Shown: one piece after another, positions 23,739 to 31,368 of the stretch
Position numbering within the stretch: position 1 is the first letter of the stretch
How the letters are laid out: every line of letters begins with the position of its first letter
Source: Microbacterium oxydans
Lineage (GTDB): Bacteria; Actinomycetota; Actinomycetes; Actinomycetales; Microbacteriaceae
DNA: 64,000 nt
Direction of reading: 5' to 3'
Assembly: GCF_026559675.1 (NCBI RefSeq)
Contig: NZ_CP092891.1
Coordinates: 62,001-126,000 of the forward strand
Made by a program: the position numbers and the translations under genes
The notes under the pieces: generated by a model
Seen by the model: the letters and a program-made list of their open reading frames with translations, nothing else
Told to the model about the DNA's origin: nothing
Database searches by the model: none

Positions 23739-23980
23739 GAGTTCCGCCGGGGCACGACGATGGTCGGATCGATGCGCTTCGCGTGCTTCTTGTGCACGGC
23801 CTGACGCGACACTCCCAGAGCGTCGGCGATGGACTGCCAGCTCATTCCGGCCCGCAGTCCGGCCTCGACCTGCCGGAGCTCGAGCCTGTCAGCGAGGGTG
23901 CGAAGGGAGGCCACGGCACGGAGCCCCGCTCGCGGATCTGTCGTGTCCGCGGCGATCTGCGCGACGTCGAGGGATTCCAT
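23735..23980 (-). CDS. Small helix-turn-helix regulator
   Basis: An 81-residue protein: an N-terminal helical part (RAGLRAVASLRTLADRLELRQVEAGLRAG) and a C-terminal helix-turn-helix (MSWQSIADALGVSRQAVHKKH, split here as MSWQSIADALG and VSRQAVHKKH). Such short HTH proteins are often paired with Clp_N proteins in actinobacteria. A TAGGTT box lies 6 bases before the ATG, so the mRNA should be leaderless. Twin palindromes cover the -10 and -35 boxes, pointing to autorepression. The stop overlaps the next ATG (ATGA at 23738-23735). Confidence 0.82.
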   Translation of the reverse strand: MESLDVAQIAADTTDPRAGLRAVASLRTLADRLELRQVEAGLRAGMSWQSIADALGVSRQAVHKKHAKRIDPTIVVPRRNS

Positions 23981-23982
23981 GC

Positions 23983-24028
23983 TGTCAACCTAGGTTGCTC
24001 GACCGATCCTTGTCAACCTGGGTTGCTC
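23983..24028 (-). promoter_or_regulatory. Leaderless promoter with twin operators
   Basis: Two direct 18-base repeats (23983-24000 and 24011-24028, differing at one base) each hold a palindrome: CAACCTAGGTTG and CAACCTGGGTTG (plus strand). On the minus strand they contain TTGACA and, 18 bases on, TAGGTT; the start codon follows 6 bases later. The repeats are 28 bases apart. Confidence 0.75.
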
Positions 24029-24066
24029 ATTTCGGGGCCTCTCTCCCGGTGCTGCAGACGTCCCGG

Positions 24067-24891
24067 TCAGGCGGTTCCCGCGCGCATGAAGTCCTCGGCC
24101 TCCCGCACCTGCTGGTCCGACGGACGGATGCCGGTGTAGAGGACGAACTGCTCGAGCGCCTGCAGCGTGGCGACCTCGGCGCCCGTGATCACCGTCTTGC
24201 CGGCCGCGCGCCCCGCGGCGATCAGGGGTGTCTCGGCAGGGAGCGCGACGACGTCGAACACCACGCGGGCAGCGTCGATGGCCTTCTCCGAGAACGACAG
24301 CGCATGCTCCTCCGCCCCGCCGGCCATGCCGATCGGGGTGACGTTCACGATGATGTCGGCGCTCGCGTCCCCGACGTCGGCTCGCCAGGCGTAGCCGTAC
24401 AGATCGGCCAGGGCGCGGCCGCCGGTCTCGTTCCGGGCGACGATCGTGACGCGCGTGAAGCCGGCGTCGCGGAACGCGGCCGCGGTGGCCTTCGCCATGC
24501 CGCCCGAGCCGCGCAGCAGCACGGACGCCGCCGGGTCGAGGCCGGCACGCTCGATCAGCTGCGCGATGGCGGAGTAGTCGGTGTTGTACGCCGTGAGCAC
24601 GCCGTCGTCGTTCACGATGGTGTTGACCGAGTCGATCGCACTCGCAGACGCGTCCATCCGGTCGACCAGCGCGATCACGTCCTCCTTGTACGGCATCGAG
24701 ATCGCGCAGCCGCGAATGCCGAGTCCGCGCACGCCCGCGATCGCCAATCCCAGGTCGGTCGGCGCGAACGCCTTGTAGATCCAGTTCAGTCCGAGCGCCT
24801 CGTAGAGGAAGTTGTGGAAGCGGGTGCCGTTGTTGCTCGGCCGTGCCGACAGCGAGATGCACAGCGTCATGTCCTTGTTGAGCAGCGTCAC
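24067..24891 (-). CDS. Shikimate 5-dehydrogenase-like protein
   Basis: A 274-residue AroE/YdiB-family protein. The N-terminal catalytic domain has SLSARPSN (the substrate Ser region) and the catalytic Lys in SMPYKED; Asn/Asp follow in SVNTIV and YNTDY. The C-terminal half is a Rossmann fold with LLRGSGGMAKA. AroE reduces 3-dehydroshikimate with NADPH; this divergent type, with RFHNFLYEALGLNWIYKAF, may instead act on a related substrate such as quinate. GTG at 24891 has TAACCT 6 bases upstream (leaderless); ATG at 24870 is the alternative. Confidence 0.82.
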   Translation of the reverse strand: MTLLNKDMTLCISLSARPSNNGTRFHNFLYEALGLNWIYKAFAPTDLGLAIAGVRGLGIRGCAISMPYKEDVIALVDRMDASASAIDSVNTIVNDDGVLTAYNTDYSAIAQLIERAGLDPAASVLLRGSGGMAKATAAAFRDAGFTRVTIVARNETGGRALADLYGYAWRADVGDASADIIVNVTPIGMAGGAEEHALSFSEKAIDAARVVFDVVALPAETPLIAAGRAAGKTVITGAEVATLQALEQFVLYTGIRPSDQQVREAEDFMRAGTA

Positions 24892-25018
24892 GGCAACAGG
24901 TTACTCGGGAGTCTGTCGGGATACCTCGACGAGATGGCCGAAACCCGCCGGTGCGCGGGCAGACGTCCCGCCAGCATGGGAACCGAACATCTCACCGACG
25001 AACCCGGAGGGGGCGGGC

Positions 25019-25933
25019 ATGACCCGAGTGACCGAGAAGCCCACGCCGACCAGGGGAGGCGGAGTGCTGGTGCAGTTCGTCCTGCTCGCCCTCACCTGGG
25101 GAGCGAGCTTCCTGTTCGTCGCCATCGCGCTGGAGGGGCTGTCGCCGGCGCAGGTCGTGCTCGGAAGGCTGGTGACCGGAGCCGTGGCCCTCGCGGTGAT
25201 CTGCCTCGTCGGGCGTCATCGCCTGCCGCCGTTCGGCCGGATCTGGGGGCACCTGCTCGTCGTCGGGCTGCTCCTCTGCGTCGTCCCGTTCCTGCTCTTC
25301 GCCTGGGCGCAGCAGGACATCTCGTCCGGGCTGGCGAGCATCTACAACGCCACGACGCCGCTCATGACGATGCTGGTGTCGCTGCTGGCGCTTCGGGAAG
25401 AGCGCCCGACGCGGGATCGCACCCTCGGCATCATCGTCGGATTCCTCGGCGTGCTGATCGTGCTGGGGCCGTGGAACGGGCTCGGCGGCGGAACGGCGCT
25501 CGCACAGCTGGCCTGCCTCGGCGCGACCGCCAGCTATGGAGCGGCCTTCGTGTATCTGCGCCGGTTCGTCTCGCCGCGCGGTCTCGCCGCGATCCCGGTC
25601 GCGACGGTGCAGGTGGGGCTCGGGGCGGTGGTGATGCTGGCCATCGCGCCGGCGGTCGCGATCACGCCGGTGTCGCTGTCGGTGCCGGTCGTGCTGGCCG
25701 TCCTCGCCCTCGGAGCGCTCGGAACGGGACTCGCCTACGTCTGGAACACGAACATCGTGGGCGCCTGGGGTGCGACGAACGCCTCGACCGTCACCTACCT
25801 GACCCCTGTCGTCGGCGTGGTCCTCGGCGTGATCGTGCTCGCGGAGCAGGTCTCCTGGAACGAGCCCGTCGGCGCCCTGATCGTGGTCCTCGGCATCGCG
25901 ATCACGCAGGGGCGGCTGCACCGCCGGGTCTGA
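25019..25933 (+). CDS. EamA/DMT-family transporter
   Basis: A 304-residue protein with ten predicted helices formed by two EamA repeats: ALTWGASFLFVAIAL in the first, and LGTGLAYVWNTNIVGAWGA to VVGVVLGVIVLAEQVSWNEPVGALIVV in the second. The family exports amino acids, metabolites or drugs across the cytoplasmic membrane; the substrate is not readable. ATG at 25019 follows GGAGG by 8 bases; the open frame upstream overlaps the divergent aroE-like start and is probably not used. Confidence 0.88.
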   Translation: MTRVTEKPTPTRGGGVLVQFVLLALTWGASFLFVAIALEGLSPAQVVLGRLVTGAVALAVICLVGRHRLPPFGRIWGHLLVVGLLLCVVPFLLFAWAQQDISSGLASIYNATTPLMTMLVSLLALREERPTRDRTLGIIVGFLGVLIVLGPWNGLGGGTALAQLACLGATASYGAAFVYLRRFVSPRGLAAIPVATVQVGLGAVVMLAIAPAVAITPVSLSVPVVLAVLALGALGTGLAYVWNTNIVGAWGATNASTVTYLTPVVGVVLGVIVLAEQVSWNEPVGALIVVLGIAITQGRLHRRV

Positions 25934-26564
25934 GCGGGGCCGATCGGTCGCGGATTCGGGGGAGAGGGGCACCGGAGTCGCCTCCGGGCTGTGTGCCCTG
26001 TCTCCACCCGAAACCTGCGATCCTCGCGGGATCAGTCCCCGACCTTCGCCGAATCCACCCCGTGGACCATGGTCCGTGGCGGGATCGTTCATCCTCCCCT
26101 ATGGTGAAGGTGCATGCACAAGGGGATCGATCGTCCCCGTCTCTCCCCAGGAGACGGCAGCCTTCCCCAGAGGCAAGACGATCCGTGCATGCGATTGGGC
26201 CCTCTCGAGTAGTTCAGTCCCCAATGGGCTACTCGAGGGGGCCGCTCTCGTCATTCTCCCACCGATTTTCGGATTTGTCCCCCAAAAGGGGGACAAGCGC
26301 TCCGAAAAGGAGCTAGGCTGTTTCTGACGCACCCTCCGGTCGTCTTCGGCCCTCATCGCTCCCCCCGCGGTGAGGGCCACACCATTTTCCGGGCGCTTCG
26401 TCCGCCGGCCCGCGCGAATCCCGCTGTATGACGGCCGTGTGCCGCTCATGCAACATTTGGATTACCTTCTGCCCGCGGCTATTCCCCTCGGGGCCTCCTC
26501 CACTAGCGTTAGCGATGTCGGGGCATCCCTGCGTCGGCTTTTTACCCAGCAGAACAGGCAGTAC
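25934..26564. other. 631-base gene-free region rich in hairpins, upstream of cold-shock gene
   Basis: No convincing gene on either strand. Features in order: small hairpin CCGGAG/CTCCGG (25972-25987); palindrome GGACCATGGTCC (26064-26075); palindrome GTGCATGCAC (26110-26119); hairpins GGGGA/TCCCC (26122-26138) and CGTCTC/GAGACG (26138-26156); long arms at 26198-26212 and 26229-26243 pairing at 14 of 15 bases; TTGTCCCCC-AAAA-GGGGGACAA (26275-26296); GCTCC/GGAGC (26299-26313); GGCCCTCA/TGAGGGCC with a loop containing six C (26348-26378). A possible promoter GGGACA (26290-26295), 18 bases, TAGGCT (26314-26319) would give the cold-shock mRNA a roughly 240-base leader. Confidence 0.5.
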
Positions 26565-26771
26565 ATGAGCACCCAGGGCACGGTTAAGTGGTTCAACTCG
26601 GAGAAGGGCTTCGGCTTCATCTCCCCCGACGACGGAGGCGCTGACGTCTTCGCGCACTACTCCGCCATCCAGTCATCCGGCTACCGGTCTCTCGAAGAGA
26701 ACCAGCGAGTCGAGTTCGATGTGGCGCAGGGCCCCAAGGGCCTGCAGGCTGAGAACATTCGCCCCGTCTGA
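26565..26771 (+). CDS. Cold-shock domain protein
   Basis: A 68-residue single cold-shock domain with both RNA-binding motifs: RNP1 KGFGFI and RNP2 DVFAHYSAI. It binds single-stranded RNA or DNA and acts as an RNA chaperone in the cytoplasm. The segment [16 protein letters not shown] is the usual end of actinobacterial CspA-type proteins. There is no strong Shine-Dalgarno sequence before ATG 26565 (only AGG), fitting control through a long structured leader. The stop codon sits in the loop of a small hairpin CCCGTC-TGA-GACGGG, and a large terminator hairpin follows. Confidence 0.95.
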   Translation: MSTQGTVKWFNSEKGFGFISPDDGGADVFAHYSAIQSSGYRSLEENQRVEFDVAQGPKGLQAENIRPV

Positions 26772-26782
26772 GACGGGCGAGA

Positions 26783-26840
26783 CACAGGACTCCCCGACCG
26801 GATCGCGTCGTCGACGCGCCATCCGGCGGGGAGTTCTGTG
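26783..26840. terminator. Long hairpin terminator after cold-shock gene
   Basis: Outer arms CACAGGACTCCCCG (26783-26796) and CGGGGAGTTCTGTG (26827-26840) pair at 13 of 14 bases. Inside them CCGGAT/ATCCGG pair again. The structure lies between the convergent cold-shock and HAD genes. Confidence 0.8.
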
Positions 26841-26914
26841 CTTTCGGCGGTCTTCGGCGCGGGAGCGCGCTGATCATCGTGGTCCGTCGACGCGGACGAT
26901 CATGCGCCCGGGCG

Positions 26915-27580
26915 TCAGCCGAGCAGTAGTGCGCGCAGGTCGTCGACGGACGCGACGCGGAACGCCGCCTCGTCTCCTTCGTGCGAGTCGCTGAAGCCCC
27001 ATTCGACGAAGATCACGGGCACGCCGTTCGCATTGCCGCCCTCGACGTCGTGGTGTCGATCCCCCACGAGCACCGGTCGGGAGACATCGGCGCCGAGCTC
27101 GCGGAGGCGGCGGAGCGCCTCGGCCACGATGTCGGTCTTCGACGCGAGCGTGGACTCGTCCGGCGTCGCGCCGACGGTCGTCAGGAATGCGGGGCGGAGA
27201 CCGAAGTGATCGACGAGGGCGTCGACCTGGTTCTCCGGCTTAGAGCTGGCCGTCGCCTGCGGCACCCCGGCGGCGTGGAGGTCGTGGATGAGCTCGGTCA
27301 CTCCGGGGTAGGTCGCGACGTCGGTGGTGTACCCGTCGGCCTTGCCGAGGGTGCGGTAGAACGCCACCGCCTCCGCGGACTCCTCCGGGGTCATGCCCGC
27401 CTGGTCCTGGAAGGACTGGAACATGGGCGGTCCGATCCAGTGAACCAGCTCCTCGCGCGTGGGTGCCGGGTGGCCGAAGTGGGTCAGCGCGACGTCCAGC
27501 CGACGGAGGATGCCGACGGATGCATCGATGATGGTGCCGTCGACGTCCCACAGCACGCAGGAGTAAGGGGAGTGGGGCAT
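26915..27580 (-). CDS. HAD-superfamily phosphatase (phosphoglycolate-phosphatase-like)
   Basis: A 221-residue HAD subfamily IA hydrolase. Motif I is DVDGTII (nucleophile Asp and acid Asp at about residues 13 and 15), motif II ATASSKP, motif III the Lys of LASKTDIV, motif IV VGDRHHDVEGG. A helical cap lies between motifs I and II. Gph-type members dephosphorylate 2-phosphoglycolate or small sugar phosphates. TAGGCT ends 6 bases before the ATG at 27580, so a leaderless mRNA is likely, although GGAGG is also present very close. Confidence 0.88.
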   Translation of the reverse strand: MPHSPYSCVLWDVDGTIIDASVGILRRLDVALTHFGHPAPTREELVHWIGPPMFQSFQDQAGMTPEESAEAVAFYRTLGKADGYTTDVATYPGVTELIHDLHAAGVPQATASSKPENQVDALVDHFGLRPAFLTTVGATPDESTLASKTDIVAEALRRLRELGADVSRPVLVGDRHHDVEGGNANGVPVIFVEWGFSDSHEGDEAAFRVASVDDLRALLLG

Positions 27581-27621
27581 GCCTCCAGCCTATGGGGCCG
27601 ATCGAGGGTGACCGCTCTTCC

Positions 27622-27657
27622 TGCACAGGTGTGCACGGGAGAACGTTCTGCACACCT
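27622..27657. promoter_or_regulatory. Repeated TGCACA palindromes between divergent genes
   Basis: TGCACA-GG-TGTGCA (27622-27635) is a perfect palindrome. Its right half also pairs with a third copy: AGGTGTGCA (27627-27635) and TGCACACCT (27649-27657), perfect 9-base arms 13 bases apart. The site is a candidate operator for the HAD and/or coiled-coil genes. Confidence 0.45.
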
Positions 27658-27724
27658 CATGTGACCACCCCCTGTCCACATATAAGGTCGTGACAATGAC
27701 GGATCTGCGGGCGAGAATGGGGGC

Positions 27725-28141
27725 ATGTACGTGTCGGTGGAAGTCATCACGATGCTGGCGACAGCGGTGACGCTGCTCGTGGCGATCATCGGCGGATTCG
27801 GCTGGATGATCAATCGGATGGACGCGCGTTTCGATGCGCAAGACGTGAAGAACGAGGCGCGCTTCGCCCGCGTGGATGAGCGATTCGCCCGGGTGGATGA
27901 GCGATTCGACCGGGTGGACGAGCGATTCGAGCGGGTGGATAAGCGATTCGCGCGGGTGGACGAGCGATTCGGGAGGATGGAGGAGCGATCCGAGAGGATG
28001 GAGGAGCGATTCGACCGGATGGATGAGCGATTCGAGCGACTGACCGAGGCGGTCGATGGCTGCCGGCTCGAGATCACCGAGGTGAAGATCGCGGTCGCAC
28101 GCCTCGAGGGGCCGATCCCGCGGCTGATGACCGTGCGCTGA
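27725..28141 (+). CDS. Membrane-anchored heptad-repeat coiled-coil protein
   Basis: A 138-residue protein with one N-terminal membrane helix (about residues 8-30). Residues 45-107 are nine uninterrupted 7-residue units of the pattern (E/A)RF-x-R-(V/M)-D, which should form one long coiled coil. The last 30 residues (GCRLEITEVKIAVARLEG) are also helical. The coil would project from the membrane into the cytoplasm or outside; orientation is not clear. Similar short tandem-coil proteins of unknown function occur in many bacteria. There is no partner gene nearby apart from the divergent HAD phosphatase. Confidence 0.75.
   Translation: MYVSVEVITMLATAVTLLVAIIGGFGWMINRMDARFDAQDVKNEARFARVDERFARVDERFDRVDERFERVDKRFARVDERFGRMEERSERMEERFDRMDERFERLTEAVDGCRLEITEVKIAVARLEGPIPRLMTVR
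27857..28045 (+). repeat. Nine tandem 21-base repeats encoding heptads
   Basis: Nine in-frame 21-base units, each coding for one heptad, sharing the core GAGCGATTCG and GTGGATGAG with a few changes per unit. The units are contiguous, so unequal recombination or slippage could change their number by whole heptads. Confidence 0.8.
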
Positions 28142-28169
28142 CCGGCGTCTGCGTCTGACCGGTAGAGGC

Positions 28170-28865
28170 TCAGAACAGCCGGGGGATCCCCGACTCGATG
28201 CCCTTCATGTCGTCGTAGTCGAGCACCAGGCAGCGGATGCCGCGATCCTCGGCGAGAACACGCGCCTGGGGCTTGATCTCCTGGGCGGCGAAGACACCCT
28301 GCACGGGGGAGAGGTGCGGGTCGCGGCCCAGCAGCTCGAGGTAGCGGGTGAGCTGCTCGACGCCGTCGATGTCGCCGCGGCGCTTGATCTCGACCGCGAT
28401 GGCGGCGCCGTCCGCATCGCGCACCAGCAGGTCGACCGGACCGATCGCGGTCGGATACTCGCGGCGCACGAGGGTCGCGCCCTCCGAGATGCGGTCCACC
28501 TGCTCGGCGAGCAGGCGCTGCAGGTCGGCCTCGACGCCATCCTTCTGCAGTCCGGGGTCGACGCCCAGCTCGTGGGAGGTGTCGTGGATGATCTCGTAGA
28601 TCTGCACGCGCAGGGCGTCACCGGTCTTCTTGTGCGTGACGCGCCAGACCTCGACGACGCCGGCGCTCGCCTCCTCCTCGCCGGGCTCCTCGCTCGACAG
28701 GGTGCACGGCGGGCTCATCCAGTTCAACGGCTTGTAGCTGCCGCCGTCGGAGTGCACGAGCAGACTCCCGTCTCCCTTGTGCACGAGCAGACGCGTGGCG
28801 AGCGGGAGATGGGCATTGAGCCGACCGGTGTAGTCGACCGAGCAGCGGGCGATGACGAGACGCAC
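28170..28865 (-). CDS. nucS: Endonuclease NucS (EndoMS), mismatch-specific
   Basis: A 231-residue NucS protein. The N-terminal DNA-binding domain ([16 protein letters not shown], then [12 protein letters not shown]) is followed by the RecB-like nuclease domain with Asp145 in GPVDLLVRD, and Glu159 and Lys161 in VEIKRRGD. It cuts both strands at mismatches and is the mutation-avoidance enzyme of actinobacteria lacking MutS/MutL. The C-terminal IPRLF may contact the sliding clamp, as known for the family. The start is GTG at 28865; TAGGCT ends 7 bases upstream, so the mRNA is probably leaderless. Confidence 0.95.
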   Translation of the reverse strand: MRLVIARCSVDYTGRLNAHLPLATRLLVHKGDGSLLVHSDGGSYKPLNWMSPPCTLSSEEPGEEEASAGVVEVWRVTHKKTGDALRVQIYEIIHDTSHELGVDPGLQKDGVEADLQRLLAEQVDRISEGATLVRREYPTAIGPVDLLVRDADGAAIAVEIKRRGDIDGVEQLTRYLELLGRDPHLSPVQGVFAAQEIKPQARVLAEDRGIRCLVLDYDDMKGIESGIPRLF

Positions 28866-28989
28866 CCGTCGAGCCTACTTCGTCACGGTGCGGCTCCGAC
28901 GCACACGACCCATCGCGTGCCGTCACCGGTCGGGAAAGAGCCGAGGGTCTCGCAGAGCGATGCGCGTCCGGGGCCGGGGCGACGGAGCC

Positions 28990-30228
28990 TCAGCTCTCCT
29001 GGCCTCCGCGCACCGGCGTCTTCTCGTCCTCGCGCAGGGGACGGGCGGCGCCGGAGAACAGTCCGGAGAGCACCACGAGTCCGACCAGGATGAACAGGGT
29101 GTTCAGCAGGCCGATGTGCTCGCTGATGACTCCGAGCACCGGAGGGCCGCCGAGGAACGAGATGTAGCCGATCGTCGCCGCGGCGCTGACGCGGGCGGCG
29201 GCCTTGACGGGGTCATCGGCCGCTGCCGACATACCGAGCGGGAACCCGAGCGAGGCGCCGACACCCCACAGGGCCGCTCCGACGAGCACGAGGGGGAACG
29301 TCGGCGCGAGGATGAAGAGCAGGATGCCGGAGGCCGCCGCGACGGCGAGGATGCGCAGCACCAGGACGCGTCCGAACCGGTCGACCAGCGGACCGCCGAA
29401 CAGTCGCACCACCGTCATGCCGACGGAGAACACCGCGAGGGAGACCGCTCCGGTGCCCTCGCCGAAGCCGTGGCCCTGCTCGGTGCCGAGAGCGATCCAG
29501 TCGTTCGCGCCGCCCTCCGCGAAGGACATCCCGAGCATCACCGTGCCGAGCAGATAGGTGCGCGGCTCACGCCAGGCCTCGAGTGCCGTGTGCATCCGCG
29601 CACGGAACGGCGGCTTCTCGTGATCGGCGGGGTCGAGTGCCGCCTCGCGCGTGGGCACCTGGAAGAAGCAGACCACCGCGATCACGGCGATCAGTGCGCC
29701 CATGAACGCCGCATGCGTGGCGACGTCGATCGAGAGGTGGGCGGCGAGGGCGCCGACGCCCGCGCCGATGACCGTGCCGAAGCTGAAGAACGCGTGGAAG
29801 ACGGGAAGGATCGTGCGGCCCATCTGCTGCTCGATCGCGGTGGCCTCGACGTTCATCATCACGTCCACGCAGCCGTTGCCGAAGCCGAAGAGCACCATGC
29901 CGACGAGCACGACGGCGACGGAGCCGAACACGGTCGCCCCGAGACCGACGAGGGTGATGCCGGTCGCGAACATCAGCATCGTCAGCAACATGCCGCGGCG
30001 CGCACCCGTCCGCGCCATGACGGCGGGGCTCGTCGAGATGCCGAGGATCGACGACACTCCCATGCCGAGGAGGATCAGTCCCACCTGCGCATTGTCGAGG
30101 TCGAGCGCCAGCTTGATCCCGGGCACGCGCGATGCCCAGGTCGCGATCGAGAGTCCGCTCGCCAGGAAGATGGCGAAGATCGCGGCACGCCAGCGGACGA
30201 ACTGCGAACGGGTGAGGGCTGCATCCAT
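28990..30228 (-). CDS. MFS transporter
   Basis: A 412-residue, 12-helix MFS protein starting with MDAALTRSQFVRW and helix 1 AAIFAIFLASGLSIATWASRVP. The motif NAQVGLILLGMGVSS and the pattern of helices match the group of fucose/inner-membrane YbjJ-like MFS proteins; a sugar or sugar-derived substrate is plausible because of the neighbouring LacI regulator. TAGGCT lies 7 bases before the ATG at 30228, and the LacI-type operator touches that box, so the gene is probably leaderless and LacI-controlled. A much longer in-frame extension upstream covers the operator and LacI gene and is not real. Confidence 0.82.
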   Translation of the reverse strand: MDAALTRSQFVRWRAAIFAIFLASGLSIATWASRVPGIKLALDLDNAQVGLILLGMGVSSILGISTSPAVMARTGARRGMLLTMLMFATGITLVGLGATVFGSVAVVLVGMVLFGFGNGCVDVMMNVEATAIEQQMGRTILPVFHAFFSFGTVIGAGVGALAAHLSIDVATHAAFMGALIAVIAVVCFFQVPTREAALDPADHEKPPFRARMHTALEAWREPRTYLLGTVMLGMSFAEGGANDWIALGTEQGHGFGEGTGAVSLAVFSVGMTVVRLFGGPLVDRFGRVLVLRILAVAAASGILLFILAPTFPLVLVGAALWGVGASLGFPLGMSAAADDPVKAAARVSAAATIGYISFLGGPPVLGVISEHIGLLNTLFILVGLVVLSGLFSGAARPLREDEKTPVRGGQES

Positions 30229-30235
30229 GCCGGAT

Positions 30236-30256
30236 AGCCTATCGAATCGATTCGAT
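30236..30256. promoter_or_regulatory. LacI-type operator overlapping divergent promoters
   Basis: Perfect 16-base palindrome ATCGAATCGATTCGAT (30241-30256) with the central CG of LacI-family sites. Its left edge overlaps the minus-strand -10 box TAGGCT (30241-30236) of the MFS gene. Toward the LacI gene it lies just upstream of TATCCT (30277-30282), which is 6 bases from the LacI ATG. Confidence 0.7.
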
Positions 30257-30288
30257 CCACCGGAACGGGAGGGAGCTATCCTCGAAGT

Positions 30289-31350
30289 ATGAGCAGTCAG
30301 GAGACGCCGCGTCGGCCCACGATCGCCGACGTCGCGCGCGAGGCGGGAGTGGCGACCTCCACGGCCTCGGTGGTCTTCAGCGGCAAGGCGAAGGTGGCGG
30401 CGGCCACCAGGGAGCGCGTGCTCGCCGCTGCGGCCGAACTCGGCTACGCCGGACCCGATCCGCGTGCGGCATCCCTGCGCCGCGGACGCAGCGGCATCGT
30501 CGCGGTCGTGCTCGAGGGGCACCTGCGGGCGGCCTTCCTCGACCCCGTGACGACGGCCATGATGGACGGCCTCACCGACGGACTCGCCGAGCTCAGCGCC
30601 GGCATCCTGCTCATGCGCGACGAGCCGGGGGAGGACGGCTCGGCCATCGCGAACGCCCCCGTCGATGCGGTCGTGCTGATCGGATGCTCCGGACGCACGC
30701 GGGCATCGCTCGAGGTGGTCGTCGGTCGCGGACTCCCGGTGGTCGTGATCGAAGGCGATGCCGGCGACGCCATCCCACGCATCACTCTCGACAACGCCGA
30801 GGCCTCCGCCGAGATCGCCCGCCATGTGCGAGACCTCGGTCACCGCGACGTCGCCCTCGTCACGCTCCCGCTCGACAGCGATCGGGAACGCGGGCCCGTC
30901 ACGCCCGACCGGGTCGCGAACGCGACCGTCGACGTCACGGTCCACCGGCTCGCGGGGACGCGTGAGGTGTTCCCCGACGCTCCGGCCATCTCGGCCGCGG
31001 GCAGCCTGATCGACGAGGGCGTCGTGGTGGGGCGGATGCTGCTGACCGACCCCGACACGCGGCCGACCGCCGTGCTCGCGCAGAGCGACCTGCTGGCCGT
31101 CGGCGTCATCCGTGCCGCGGAGGAGCTGGGGCTGCGCGTTCCGGAAGACCTCTCGGTCGCCGGATTCGACGGCATCGCGCTGGACGGTCTCGGCGACCTC
31201 ACGCTCACGACCAGCGTGCAGCCGGCCGTCGAGAAGGGCCGGGCGGCCGGAGAGCAGGTGGCGCGCATGCTGCGGGGCGAGCCCGGTCTCACGCAGCACC
31301 TCACCTGCCGGTTCCGCGCCGGCACCACGACCGCCCGCGCCGCCCGCTGA
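30289..31350 (+). CDS. LacI-family transcriptional regulator
   Basis: A 353-residue repressor. The DNA-binding domain spans residues 10-60 (TIADVAREAGVATSTASVVFSG, shown in part, then the hinge helix PRAASLRRGRSG). A periplasmic-binding-protein-like sensor domain follows, ending in PEDLSVAGFDGIALDG, the usual LacI C-terminal strand. It should repress the divergent MFS gene and itself through the palindrome at 30241. TATCCT lies 6 bases before the ATG, so the mRNA may be leaderless. The effector is unknown. Confidence 0.92.
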   Translation: MSSQETPRRPTIADVAREAGVATSTASVVFSGKAKVAAATRERVLAAAAELGYAGPDPRAASLRRGRSGIVAVVLEGHLRAAFLDPVTTAMMDGLTDGLAELSAGILLMRDEPGEDGSAIANAPVDAVVLIGCSGRTRASLEVVVGRGLPVVVIEGDAGDAIPRITLDNAEASAEIARHVRDLGHRDVALVTLPLDSDRERGPVTPDRVANATVDVTVHRLAGTREVFPDAPAISAAGSLIDEGVVVGRMLLTDPDTRPTAVLAQSDLLAVGVIRAAEELGLRVPEDLSVAGFDGIALDGLGDLTLTTSVQPAVEKGRAAGEQVARMLRGEPGLTQHLTCRFRAGTTTARAAR

Positions 31351-31368
31351 GCGGCACCCGACCACGCC

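Noticed and set aside
26348-26378. 6C RNA, an actinobacterial non-coding RNA with C-rich loops
   Set aside because: Only one of the two required stems with six C in the loop is present, so I list it only as a structured region. A covariance-model search would settle it.
27636-27648. LexA/SOS box at the GAACGTTC in the HAD/coiled-coil gap
   Set aside because: The actinobacterial SOS box needs four bases between GAAC and GTTC; here there are none.
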